A stretch of 64,000 nucleotides of DNA from Kineosporia succinea (GTDB lineage Bacteria; Actinomycetota; Actinomycetes; Actinomycetales; Kineosporiaceae): assembly GCF_030811555.1 (NCBI RefSeq), contig NZ_JAUSQZ010000001.1, positions 1,922,001 through 1,986,000 on the forward strand. The letters are read 5' to 3'. The notes under the pieces were generated by a model. The model searched no databases and had not been told where the DNA came from. It saw only the letters and a list, made by a program, of their open reading frames with translations. The position numbers and the translations under genes are program-made. Below, piece after piece: positions 9,930 through 18,483 of this stretch; the stretch's first letter is position 1, and each line of letters starts with the position of its first letter.

Positions 9930-11378
9930 ATGGTTCGTGCCATGGATGCGGGCACGAACGACGGAACGATCTCGAGCGCGGTCTTCGTCACGGCGACCGA
10001 GCCGGAACCGCGCAAGTACGGCAAGCCGGTGGTGATCGGCGGCATCCTCGACCACCTGTGCGACCGGCTCGGGCCGGAGAACGTGCACCTGGTGCTGATC
10101 GGGCGGGCCGACATCCAGCGGCCCGACGTGCGCTACCAGCGGCACGTGCTGTCGAAGCCGGGCACGGTCGAGCAGGCCACCTCGGTGCTGGCCAACGTGG
10201 TGCTGCCGCCGCGCTTCCGGCCGGCCGGATTCGGGCAGAACGCGGGTGAGCGCGGCGGTGGCCGCTACCGCCACCCGCTGCAGGAGGCGGTGCTGCACTC
10301 GCCGGCCCTGGGCACCCGGATCTTCGCCAAGGTGCAGGAGATCGAGGCCGACCTCGAGATCTGGGACACGGTACGGATGGGCCAGTACGTGCTGGAGCGC
10401 GGCGAGACCGCCCGCGACCGCTCGGCCCTGTGGCCCACCTCTGCGCCCGCCGGGCACCAGGTGAAACGCCGCATTCTGTACGCCGACGACCTGTTCTCCG
10501 AGCGCTACGACGCGATGCTGAAAGAGACCGGCGGCTCGGGCAACCCGGGTGGCGAGTTCGCCAAGCTGCTGCCCGGCCCGGCCAAGAAACTGCTGGCCAA
10601 CCCGCGCGTGCACCGTCCGCTGCTGCGTCTGGAGCGCGACCTGGTGGCCGCCTCGGAGACCCGCCAGCCGGAGTACTTCGACGGCACCTACCTGATCAGT
10701 CCCGAGGAGACCGCGCGCCTGCAGTCGAAGGTGCCGGGCGCCAACATCGGCACCCTGCCCCCGCTGCTGCGCGAGCCCTCGAACAGCCATCCCCGGCACT
10801 ACACCGGCGCCCCCGAGTTCACCTTCATCGGTGGCTTCGACTACGCCCCGAACCGCGACGGCCTGGACTGGTTCCTGACCGAGTGCCGCGAAGCGGTACA
10901 GCAGGTGCTGCCGAACGCCGTGATCAACGTGGTCGGCCCGGGCACCGACGCCGGCCTGCCCTCCGGCGAGGCCTGGAAGGGCCAGGTCCGGTTCCTGGGC
11001 TGGGTCGACGATCTCGACACCGTGCTCAACTCCAGCGCCGCGCTGCTGTCACCGCTGCGCACCGGCAGCGGCGTGAAGATCAAGGTGCTCGAGGCGCTGG
11101 CCCGGGCGCTGCCGGTGGTCGGCACCCCGGCAGGGGTTCAGGGCATCGAGGGCAACGAGACCTCCGGCCTGCTGGTCGGTCAGACCCCGCAGGACCTGGC
11201 CGCGGCGATGCTCAAGGCCACCGACCCGATCCGCAACCAGCAGCTGTCCGCCGCCGCGCGCACGGCCTGGGACACCAAGTACTCGCCGTCGGTGGTGCGC
11301 CGCCGTTACGACGACATCTTCGGCCTGGCCCGGGCGATCCCGCCGGAGACCCGGCCGATCCAGTTGCCCCGTCTGTAA
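9930..11378 (+). CDS. Glycosyltransferase, GT4-like (GT-B fold)
   Basis: The roughly 480-residue protein ends in a clear GT4-type domain: FIGGFDYAPNRDGLDWFL, then VINVVGPG, RFLGWVDDLD and the nucleotide-sugar loop SPLRTGSGVKIKVLEALA, with the acidic E(x7)E-like region PAGVQGIEGNE. It should transfer a sugar from a nucleotide donor to an unknown acceptor. The N-terminal half begins AVFVTATEPEPRKYGKP. Start is uncertain: ATG 9930 or 9942, or GTG 9882, which overlaps the preceding stop. It ends at a strong shared hairpin and lies just upstream of the exopolysaccharide region. Confidence 0.82.
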   Translation: MVRAMDAGTNDGTISSAVFVTATEPEPRKYGKPVVIGGILDHLCDRLGPENVHLVLIGRADIQRPDVRYQRHVLSKPGTVEQATSVLANVVLPPRFRPAGFGQNAGERGGGRYRHPLQEAVLHSPALGTRIFAKVQEIEADLEIWDTVRMGQYVLERGETARDRSALWPTSAPAGHQVKRRILYADDLFSERYDAMLKETGGSGNPGGEFAKLLPGPAKKLLANPRVHRPLLRLERDLVAASETRQPEYFDGTYLISPEETARLQSKVPGANIGTLPPLLREPSNSHPRHYTGAPEFTFIGGFDYAPNRDGLDWFLTECREAVQQVLPNAVINVVGPGTDAGLPSGEAWKGQVRFLGWVDDLDTVLNSSAALLSPLRTGSGVKIKVLEALARALPVVGTPAGVQGIEGNETSGLLVGQTPQDLAAAMLKATDPIRNQQLSAAARTAWDTKYSPSVVRRRYDDIFGLARAIPPETRPIQLPRL

Positions 11379-11391
11379 AGGGCTTTCACAC

Positions 11392-11435
11392 CAATGGTGG
11401 ACGTCGTGGTCACCCGACCACGACGTCCACCATTG
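11392..11435. terminator. Bidirectional terminator with GGTGGACG outer arm
   Basis: A perfect 19-bp stem (11392-11410 with 11417-11435) with a 6-nt loop separates two convergent genes. The outer arm ATGGTGGACG is shared with the hairpins at 4172 and 55118 while the inner stem differs. Confidence 0.85.
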
Positions 11436-11443
11436 ATGTTTTC

Positions 11444-12280
11444 TCAGTTCGCGTCGGGCATGCCACCGTCGGCGCGGTTCGGGTCGCGCTTCTCCGCCCA
11501 CACCGTGCGCACCGCGGGGTACTCGTTCAGCAGCTCGGTGACCGTGCGCGAGGTGTAGCCCTTCTCGGCCATGCCCCGCATCAGCAGCCGGGTCGCCTCA
11601 CCGCGCTCCAGCCCCTCGGCGCCCACGCCGTCACCGGAGTGGTCGTGCAGCAGCACGAACCCGCCCTGGTGCAGCGCGCCGATCGCGCGCTCGGCGATCA
11701 CCTCGGCGCTCACGCCCTCCCAGTCACGCGCCCAGGCCGACCAGATCGCGACCTCCAGGCCCAGCGCCCGGGTGGCCAGGTACTGACCCACGGTCTGCGC
11801 GCCGTAGCAGGGACGGAACAACGTGACCCGGCGCCCGGCGACGTTCTCGAGGCGGTTCTTGCCGTCCTTGATCAGGGCGACGGCCTTCTGCAGGGGCAAC
11901 GCGCTGAGGCGGGTGTGGTCGATGCCGTGCAGAGCGACCTCGTGCCCGTCGCGCAGGATGCGCTGGATCAGGTGCGGATAGCGCTCGGCCTGCTCGACCA
12001 GCACGAAGAAAGTGGCCCGCTGACCGGCGCCGCCCAGCGCGTCGAGGATCTGCGGGGTGAACACCGGGTTCGGGCCGTCGTCGTAGGTGAGGCTGACCAC
12101 CTTCTCGTCGGTCGCCACACAGGCGACCGTGCTGACCCCCAGCAACGCCGGGCGGCCGTAGGTGAGCACCTTGTCGGCACCGGGCAGCGGCCGCTCGCCG
12201 GCCTCGTAGTCGCAGATGTACCCGCGGCGCACCAGTTTGGCCGAAAGGTCCAGGACCGGCCGCCGGACGGAGCTCGTCAT
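11444..12280 (-). CDS. Polysaccharide deacetylase family protein (CE4/NodB-like)
   Basis: A 278-residue NodB-homology protein. Motif 1 is TYDDGPNP (Asp67, Asp68), motif 2 HGIDH (His118, His122, metal ligands), motif 3 RPCYG (about 157), and a late LLHDHSGDG corresponds to motif 5. Family members remove N- or O-acetyl groups from peptidoglycan, chitin-like or exopolysaccharide chains with a divalent metal. There is no obvious signal peptide, so a cytoplasmic or non-classically located enzyme is possible. It is convergent with the GT4 gene and sits beside the exopolysaccharide region, but a link to that polymer is inference. Confidence 0.87.
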   Translation of the reverse strand: MTSSVRRPVLDLSAKLVRRGYICDYEAGERPLPGADKVLTYGRPALLGVSTVACVATDEKVVSLTYDDGPNPVFTPQILDALGGAGQRATFFVLVEQAERYPHLIQRILRDGHEVALHGIDHTRLSALPLQKAVALIKDGKNRLENVAGRRVTLFRPCYGAQTVGQYLATRALGLEVAIWSAWARDWEGVSAEVIAERAIGALHQGGFVLLHDHSGDGVGAEGLERGEATRLLMRGMAEKGYTSRTVTELLNEYPAVRTVWAEKRDPNRADGGMPDAN

Positions 12281-12489
12281 CCCCCGACTTTATCGACACG
12301 GCTGTGATGAACCCTTCGAGACTACGCAGGGCCACCGGTCCGGCGCAGAACCACCACGTTCGCGAGGTTCGTCGTCGACAATCCGTTGAATCCGTACACC
12401 GAACCGGGTGAGCGGGACGTAAGACGGTCATCAACACCCCGCCGTGCTGGATACCCTCGAAGCCTTCTCGAATTCGGAGGATTCCCCAG

Positions 12490-13704
12490 ATGTCCGTTCA
12501 GCACGTCGGCGTCATCGGCGCCGGAATCGTCGGTCTCGCGGTGGCCCGGCGGATCACCGAGGTCTACCCCGGCACCCAGATCACGGTGCTGGAGAAGGAA
12601 GACCGGCCCGCCGTCCACCAGACCGGCCACAACAGCGGTGTGGTGCACGCCGGCCTCTACTACACCCCGGGCTCGCTCAAGGCCACGCTGTGCCGCCGCG
12701 GTGTCGGCCTGCTGAAGGAGTACACCCAGGAGAAGAACCTTCCCTACGACGAGTGCGGCAAGCTCGTCGTGGCGATCAACGAGGCCGAGATCGCCGGGCT
12801 GAAGAAGATCCAGGAGAAGTCCGCCGCCAACGGTGTGCCGGACGTCAAGTGGCTCGACAACGTGGGCCTGCGGGAGCTCGAGCCGTACGCGGCCGGTGTC
12901 GCCGCCCTGCACTCGCCGCACACCGCCATCACCGACTACGTCGCGGTGACCGACGCCTACGCCGACGACGTGCGCGCGGCCAGCGGCACCATCGAGTTCA
13001 ACTTCCCGGTGGACGGCATCAGCCAGTACAACGGCAAGGTCCAGGTGAAGTCGAACGGCCGCACGCTGGTGTTCGACCGCCTGGTGGTCTGCGCCGGCCT
13101 GCAGTCCGACAAGGTCGCCACCTGGGCGGGCGACGACGCGGGCCCCGCGATCGTCCCCTTCCGCGGTGAGTACTTCCAGCTCGTGCCCGAGCGCACGCAC
13201 ATGGTCAAGGGCCTGATCTACCCGGTGCCGAACCCGGACTACCCGTTCCTCGGTGTGCACTACACCAAGCGGGTCCACGGCGGCGTCGACCTCGGCCCGA
13301 ACGCGGTGCTGGCGTTCGCCCGCGAGGGCTACAACCGGGGCACATTCAAGGCCTCGGAGCTGTTCGAGACGCTGAAGTGGCCGGGCTTCCGCAAGCTGGC
13401 GGCGCAGCACTGGAAGATGGGCGCGAACGAGATGGCGGGCTCGTTCAGCAAGCAGCTGTACGTGAAGTTCGCCCAGCAGTACGTGCCCGAGATCCAGGCC
13501 GCCGACCTGGTCAAGGCCCAGGCCGGGGTGCGCGCCCAGGCCGTCGACCGTGACGGTTCGCTGGTCGACGACTTCCGCATCTCCAAGCTCGACAAGGTGA
13601 TGGCGGTGCGCAACGCGCCCTCACCGGCCGCCACCTCGTCGCTGGCGATCGCCGAGTACATCACCGACGAGCTGAAGGATCTGATGGTCTCCCCGACCGC
13701 CTGA
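12490..13704 (+). CDS. lhgO: L-2-hydroxyglutarate oxidase
   Basis: A 404-residue FAD oxidoreductase of the DAO fold. It has the dinucleotide motif VIGAGIVGLAVARR (8-21), the LhgO-type HNSGVVHAGLYY segment, and IVPFRGEYFQL before the substrate cap. LhgO oxidises L-2-hydroxyglutarate to 2-oxoglutarate, passing electrons to the quinone pool or oxygen, and so recovers a metabolic side product. The ATG at 12490 follows GGAGG by 9 bases. A 14-bp hairpin follows the stop, so it is probably monocistronic. Confidence 0.93.
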   Translation: MSVQHVGVIGAGIVGLAVARRITEVYPGTQITVLEKEDRPAVHQTGHNSGVVHAGLYYTPGSLKATLCRRGVGLLKEYTQEKNLPYDECGKLVVAINEAEIAGLKKIQEKSAANGVPDVKWLDNVGLRELEPYAAGVAALHSPHTAITDYVAVTDAYADDVRAASGTIEFNFPVDGISQYNGKVQVKSNGRTLVFDRLVVCAGLQSDKVATWAGDDAGPAIVPFRGEYFQLVPERTHMVKGLIYPVPNPDYPFLGVHYTKRVHGGVDLGPNAVLAFAREGYNRGTFKASELFETLKWPGFRKLAAQHWKMGANEMAGSFSKQLYVKFAQQYVPEIQAADLVKAQAGVRAQAVDRDGSLVDDFRISKLDKVMAVRNAPSPAATSSLAIAEYITDELKDLMVSPTA

Positions 13705-13717
13705 TCCGGCCCTGTCC

Positions 13718-13759
13718 ACAGGCCGTGAGTTGCCTCTTCCGGGTGAACTCACGGCCTGT
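13718..13759 (+). terminator. Terminator after lhgO
   Basis: A perfect 14-bp stem, ACAGGCCGTGAGTT at 13718-13731 with its complement at 13746-13759, encloses a 14-nt loop and starts about 14 bases after the lhgO stop codon. Confidence 0.75.
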
Positions 13760-13960
13760 GACCGGTGTTACTTATATCCGGATTCTTCATGCTTTCTTCA
13801 TGACCCTGGACCCAACGACTGCGGCACCCTGGCATGCTTACGGACGGGGGGCAGCAGTGCCGCTGTCGATCCACCCGGCGCTGTCGCTCGGGTGAACGTC
13901 GAATCTCAAACCTCGTCCGAACGGCCATACTTCTGGTGCTGCCCGGGATCGGCGGTTCGA

Positions 13961-14038
13961 CGGGCAATCGCCCGAAAGATAATTTTCGGTTTGCCCGATT
14001 TGAATCCCGGAGTTGCGTCAGTGACTACGCGACGTAGT
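13961..14038 (+). promoter_or_regulatory. Cluster of palindromes in the leader of the exopolysaccharide priming gene
   Basis: The 477-base gap between lhgO and the priming transferase has no gene but contains overlapping inverted repeats. CGGGCAA (13961-13967) pairs with TTGCCCG (13991-13997) around an inner CCGAAA/TTTCGG stem (13972-13977 with 13984-13989). An alternative short hairpin is CGGGC-AATC-GCCCG (13961-13974). ACTACG-CGA-CGTAGT lies at 14024-14038. The arms are mutually exclusive, which would suit attenuation, or they could be operators. The region upstream (13768-13800) is A+T-rich and likely contains the promoter. Confidence 0.4.
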
Positions 14039-14181
14039 TGCTGATACCAGAACCGTCACTCGACACGTGCGTTGCGGTAACGAAGTCTGCATTGGCTAAC
14101 GATGGAGATGGCGAGACCGTACGTTGGCAGGGACGGCAGTGCGGGGCTGCGGACGATCAGTGCGACAGGGAGGGCTTTCAA

Positions 14182-15849
14182 GTGACGCTCCGTGATCCGA
14201 TGGGAAGGGCTGCGCGAAACGCCGGGGACTCCACCCCGGACGCCGCCCGTCCGGACGAAACACGGCGGGTCGTCGACCTACGCGGAGAACCGGCGCCGGC
14301 GCACCTGCTGGCGGAGCAGAACGCCTCACCGGGTGGCTACGGCGGTTACGCGCCGGCCCCCGGGTTCAACCAGCAGATGGCCACGCAGCCGATCCAGCTG
14401 CCCCAGCTCAACTCGCCGCAGCTGTCGGCCCGCCCCGCCGACGCACCCTTCGTCGCCAACGGCGCCCAGGACGACGACCCGCCGGCCGGCACCTGGACCG
14501 GCCCGCTGGTGCGCGCCGGGGTGCGCCCGATGCTGGTGCTGCTCGACCTGCTGGCCTGCCTGGCCGGCGCCCTGGCCTCCGGCGGGGTCCGCCCGATCAT
14601 GGGCCTCTTCACGCTGCTGCTGATCTCGGCCTACGCCACCGCCGGCCTGTACCGCTCGCGGCTGTCGCCCGGCATTCTCGACGACCTCCCGGCCCTGGCC
14701 GGCCGTCTCCTGGTGGTCCTGGCCCTCACCGTCACCGGCCAGCTCACGCTGAACCAGCTGCGCTGGGACGTCGAGATGGTCGACTGGAAGCTGCTGATCG
14801 CGGCCGCCGTCACCGGTGTCGCCACGATCTGCCTGCGCAGCGCCGCCTACGGGCTCGTGCGGTACGCCCGCCGCACCGGCCGGATCGCGCACCGCACCCT
14901 GATCCTCGGCGCCGGCCGGGTCGGCACCTATCTGGCCGAGTCGCTGTCGCAGCACCCGCAGTACGGCCTGCAGCCGATCGGCTTCCTCGACATCGACCCG
15001 CCGCGGCCGGGTGTCAGCGCCTCGCACCGCATCCTGGGCCGTCCCGAGCAGCTGGTCGAGGTCCTGCTCGACCACCAGGTGCGCAACGTGATCGTGGCGT
15101 TCGGCTCGATGCGGGAGTCCGAGCTGGTCGACATCATCCGCACCTGCGACCGCCTGCACTGCGAGATCTTCGTGGTTCCGCGCCTGTTCGAGCTGCACCA
15201 CGTGGGCGGCGAGATGGACACCGCGTGGGGCATGCCGCTGATCCGCCTGCGCCGCGCCGCCTACCGCAGCCGCGCCTGGCAGGTGAAGCGCGCGATCGAC
15301 ATCGCCTTCTCCGGCTTCGCGCTGTTCCTGCTGTCGCCGCTGATGACCCTCATCGCCGCGCTGGTGCGCTGGGAGGGTGGCCCCGGCATCATCTTCAAGC
15401 AGGAGCGCGTGGGCGTCGACGGCCAGCACTTCTCGGTGATGAAGTTCCGCTCGCTCAAGCCGGTGGACGAGACCGAGTCGCAGACCAACTGGAACATCGC
15501 GCTCGACGACCGGCTCGGCCCGGTCGGCAAGTTCCTGCGCCGCTCCTCGCTCGACGAGCTGCCTCAGCTGTTCAACATCCTGCGGGGCGACATGAGCCTC
15601 GTCGGCCCCCGCCCCGAGCGTCCCCACTTCGTGGCCACGTTCCGCAGCCAGCACCCGCACTACGTGGCCCGGCACCGCGTGCCCTGTGGCCTCACCGGTC
15701 TGGCCCAGGTCAACGGCCTGCGCGGCGACACCTCGATCGCCGAGCGCGCCCGGTTCGACAACTACTACATCGAGAACTGGTCGCTCTGGCTCGACATCAA
15801 GATCCTGATGCGGACGGCGATGTCCGTGATCCGGGCCGAGGGCGGCTGA
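14182..15849 (+). CDS. Polyisoprenyl-phosphate sugar-phosphate transferase, exopolysaccharide priming enzyme
   Basis: This 555-residue protein should start polymer assembly by transferring a sugar-1-phosphate onto undecaprenyl or decaprenyl phosphate. After a 105-residue disordered N-terminus come four membrane helices (about 116-132, 136-156, 172-190, 203-222), a Rossmann-like domain (ILGAGRVGTY, 241-250), a fifth membrane segment after VKRAIDIAFS, and the bacterial sugar-transferase domain with KFRSL, RRSSLDELPQLFN and LVGPRPERP. GTG at 14182 follows a GGGAGG; a TTG 48 codons upstream is less likely. It opens the exopolysaccharide region. The sugar, hexose or N-acetylhexosamine, is not determinable here. 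Confidence 0.93.
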   Translation: MTLRDPMGRAARNAGDSTPDAARPDETRRVVDLRGEPAPAHLLAEQNASPGGYGGYAPAPGFNQQMATQPIQLPQLNSPQLSARPADAPFVANGAQDDDPPAGTWTGPLVRAGVRPMLVLLDLLACLAGALASGGVRPIMGLFTLLLISAYATAGLYRSRLSPGILDDLPALAGRLLVVLALTVTGQLTLNQLRWDVEMVDWKLLIAAAVTGVATICLRSAAYGLVRYARRTGRIAHRTLILGAGRVGTYLAESLSQHPQYGLQPIGFLDIDPPRPGVSASHRILGRPEQLVEVLLDHQVRNVIVAFGSMRESELVDIIRTCDRLHCEIFVVPRLFELHHVGGEMDTAWGMPLIRLRRAAYRSRAWQVKRAIDIAFSGFALFLLSPLMTLIAALVRWEGGPGIIFKQERVGVDGQHFSVMKFRSLKPVDETESQTNWNIALDDRLGPVGKFLRRSSLDELPQLFNILRGDMSLVGPRPERPHFVATFRSQHPHYVARHRVPCGLTGLAQVNGLRGDTSIAERARFDNYYIENWSLWLDIKILMRTAMSVIRAEGG

Positions 15850-16034
15850 TCCGACGCAACGCTCCGGCGGCCGCCTGCGTCTGATCAGGGGGTATGTCTC
15901 TGGGCCGAACCGGTCTTTCCCGGCCGGACCGGAACGGAACACCCCCGCTGCGCCGCCATACTGGTCACCACAGGTGATCAAGGCGACTACCGAACCCGAC
16001 CGTTCACACCCCCCATCTGTGCGAGGAATGCCCT

Positions 16035-16853
16035 GTGACTGAACAGCTGCCCGTCTCCGAGATCCCCGTGGTCCTGCTCGCCGGGGGCATGGGTACCCGG
16101 CTTCGCGAGGCCAGCGGCGACAAGCTGCCCAAGCCGATGGTCGACATCGGCGGGCGGCCGGTGCTGTGGCACGTCATGAAGATGTACCAGGCCCACGGCT
16201 TCCGTAAGTTCGTGATCTGCCTGGGCTACAAGAGCGACGTGATCAAGCGGTACTTCCTCGACTACCGCCAGGCGGCCGGTGACTTCACGCTCACCCACGA
16301 CGGCGCCGACCCGGTGTTCCACTCCGCCGGCGCGGTCGAGGACTGGGAGATCACGTTCGTCGAGACCGGCCTGCAGACCGGCACCGTCGGCCGCGTGAAG
16401 AAGGTCGCCCAGCACCTCAAGGCCGACCAGTTCATGCTGACCTACGGCGACGGCGTCGGTGACGTCGACATCAGCAAGGTCGTCGAGACCCACCGCGCCG
16501 GTGGCCGCATCGGTACCGTGACCGCCGTGCACCCGACCAGCCGCTACGGCGAGATGCACGTCGAGAACGGCCAGGTCGTCGAGTTCAACGAGAAGCCGAC
16601 CCTGGCGACCGGGTGGGTCAACGGCGGATTCTTCATGTTCGAGCGCAGTTTCATCGACACCTACCTCGACCCGATCGAAGACGACTCGATGATGCTCGAG
16701 CAGCAGCCGCTGCAGCAGCTGGCCCGCGACGGTCAGCTCTCTCTGAACGGCCACGAGGGCTTCTGGCTCGGTATGGACACCTACCGGGACTGGACCGAGC
16801 TCAACAAGATGTGGGACCGCGGCGAGGCCGTCTGGAAGTTCTGGAAAGACTGA
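16035..16853 (+). CDS. rfbF: Glucose-1-phosphate cytidylyltransferase-type nucleotidyltransferase (RfbF-like)
   Basis: A 272-residue sugar-phosphate nucleotidyltransferase. The signature AGGMGTRLREASGDKLPKPM (16-35) and the RfbF-type motifs WHVMKMY, CLGYK, TYGDGVGD, FNEKP and NGGFFMFE are intact. The close RfbF pattern predicts a CDP-sugar product from CTP and glucose-1-phosphate or a related sugar phosphate. GTG at 16035 follows GAGGA. It opens a four-gene set with the next three genes, which overlap each other by 4 bases. No canonical CDP-glucose 4,6-dehydratase (RfbG) is beside it, so the final sugar is uncertain. Confidence 0.9.
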   Translation: MTEQLPVSEIPVVLLAGGMGTRLREASGDKLPKPMVDIGGRPVLWHVMKMYQAHGFRKFVICLGYKSDVIKRYFLDYRQAAGDFTLTHDGADPVFHSAGAVEDWEITFVETGLQTGTVGRVKKVAQHLKADQFMLTYGDGVGDVDISKVVETHRAGGRIGTVTAVHPTSRYGEMHVENGQVVEFNEKPTLATGWVNGGFFMFERSFIDTYLDPIEDDSMMLEQQPLQQLARDGQLSLNGHEGFWLGMDTYRDWTELNKMWDRGEAVWKFWKD

Positions 16854-16909
16854 GCCTGCCCGTCCCTCTCCACACTGACCGCAGTACGTACGACAAGGAG
16901 CAATTGACC

Positions 16910-17947
16910 ATGAAGGTCCTGGTGACAGGCACCGAGGGGTACCTGGGCTGCCTGGTGGCGCCCGAGCTGATGAAGCGCGGTCACGAGGTGATCGGCGTCG
17001 ACACCGGCTACTACCGGCAGGGCTGGCTCTACAACGGCGTGCCGTTCACGGCCAAGACCCTGGCCAAGGACATCCGCGACGTCACCGTGGAGGACCTCGA
17101 GGGCGTCGACGCGATCGTCCACATGGCCGAGCTGTCCAACGACCCCCTGGGTGAGCTGCTCTCCGAGGTCACCTACACGGTCAACCACAAGGGCTCGGTC
17201 AAGCTCGCCGAGCTGGCCATCCAGGCCGGTGTGGAGCGCTTCGTCTACATGAGCTCCTGCAGCGTGTACGGCGTTGCCGAGGGCACCGTCGACGAGACGT
17301 CGCCGGTGAACCCGCAGACCGCCTACGCCGACTGCAAGACCCTGGTGGAGCGCGACCTGGGCGCCCTGGCGAGCGACAACTTCTCGCCCACCTTCATGCG
17401 CAACGCCACCGCCTTCGGTGCGTCGCCGCGTCAGCGCTTCGACATCGTGCTGAACAACCTGTCCGGCCTGGCCTGGACCACGAAGAAGATCGCGATGAAC
17501 TCGGACGGCACGCCCTGGCGTCCGCTCGTGCACGGTCTCGACATCGCCAAGTCGATCTACTGCGCGCTCGAGGCCCCGCGGGAGGCCGTCCACAACGAGG
17601 TCTTCAACGTGGGCAGCAACGAGCAGAACTACCAGGTGCGCACCATCGCCGAGACCGTCGGCGCCGAGTTCCCGGGCTGCGAGGTCACTTTCGGCCCGGC
17701 CGGTGGCGACAACCGCAGCTACAAGGTGAACTTCGACAAGATCTCCTCCCAGCTGCCCGGTTTCAGCTGCGACTGGGACGCGCAGAAGGGTGCCGCCCAG
17801 CTGCACCAGGTCTTCCAGGCCATCGACATGGACGAGGAGACCTTCACCGGTCGCGGCCACACGCGCCTCAAGCAGCTGCAGTACCTGATCAACAGCAAGC
17901 AGCTCGACGCCGACCTGTTCTGGACCAAGGAGGCGGCGTCCAAGTGA
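16910..17947 (+). CDS. NAD-dependent epimerase/dehydratase, extended SDR (nucleotide-sugar)
   Basis: A 345-residue extended SDR with the cofactor motif TGTEGYLG (6-13), Asp31 at the end of beta-2 suggesting NAD(H), SSCSVYG (115-121) and the YxxxK catalytic pair in YADCK (Tyr139, Lys143). Such enzymes epimerise, dehydrate or reduce nucleotide-linked sugars. ATG at 16910 follows AAGGAG by about 9 bases. It is the second gene of the RfbF cassette and ends in a GTGA overlap with the next gene, so the two are translationally coupled. In this context it may do the job usually done by RfbG, but the reaction is unproven. Confidence 0.86.
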   Translation: MKVLVTGTEGYLGCLVAPELMKRGHEVIGVDTGYYRQGWLYNGVPFTAKTLAKDIRDVTVEDLEGVDAIVHMAELSNDPLGELLSEVTYTVNHKGSVKLAELAIQAGVERFVYMSSCSVYGVAEGTVDETSPVNPQTAYADCKTLVERDLGALASDNFSPTFMRNATAFGASPRQRFDIVLNNLSGLAWTTKKIAMNSDGTPWRPLVHGLDIAKSIYCALEAPREAVHNEVFNVGSNEQNYQVRTIAETVGAEFPGCEVTFGPAGGDNRSYKVNFDKISSQLPGFSCDWDAQKGAAQLHQVFQAIDMDEETFTGRGHTRLKQLQYLINSKQLDADLFWTKEAASK

Positions 17948-18483
17948 TCATCACCAAGACGCACATCCCCGACGTCGCGATCGTCGAGCTGGAGCGCCGC
18001 GAAGACGACCGCGGTTTCTTCGCCCGCACGTTCGACGTCGCCGAGTTCGAGGCCGCTGGCCTGAACCCGGCCGTCGAGCAGTGCAACATGTCGTACAACC
18101 ACAAGGCCGGCACGCTGCGCGGCATGCACTACCAGCTGGACTACGCCCCCGAGGTGAAGCTCATCCGCTGCGTGCGTGGCGCGGTCGTCGACCAGATCGT
18201 CGACATGCGGCCCGACAGCCCGACCTACCTGCAGCACGTGTCGGTCGAGCTCACCGCCGAGAACCGCAAGGCTCTCTACGTGCCGGCCATGTTCGCCCAC
18301 GGTTTCCAGACCCTGGTCGACGACACCGAGGTGATGTACCAGGTCACCGGCAAGTACACGCCCGACGCCGAGCGCGGCCAGCGGTACGACGACCCGGCCC
18401 TGGGCCTGACCTGGCCGCTGCCGGTCAGCGTCATCAGCACCAAGGACGCCTCCTGGGCGCTGCTGGAAGGTGCCGGCCAGTGA
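17944..18483 (+). CDS. RmlC-like sugar 3,5-epimerase (cupin)
   Basis: A 179-residue cupin of the dTDP-4-dehydrorhamnose 3,5-epimerase family, normal length. It has DRGFFARTF, the catalytic histidine in TLRGMHYQ (His62), and the PAMFAHGFQTL segment. RmlC enzymes epimerise 4-keto sugars on nucleotide carriers; related members act at C3 or C5 only. The neighbour is a CDP-type pathway, so a CDP-4-keto sugar is a plausible substrate, which is inference. Its GTG overlaps the stop of the SDR gene and its own stop overlaps the next GTG. Confidence 0.88.
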   Translation: MIITKTHIPDVAIVELERREDDRGFFARTFDVAEFEAAGLNPAVEQCNMSYNHKAGTLRGMHYQLDYAPEVKLIRCVRGAVVDQIVDMRPDSPTYLQHVSVELTAENRKALYVPAMFAHGFQTLVDDTEVMYQVTGKYTPDAERGQRYDDPALGLTWPLPVSVISTKDASWALLEGAGQ

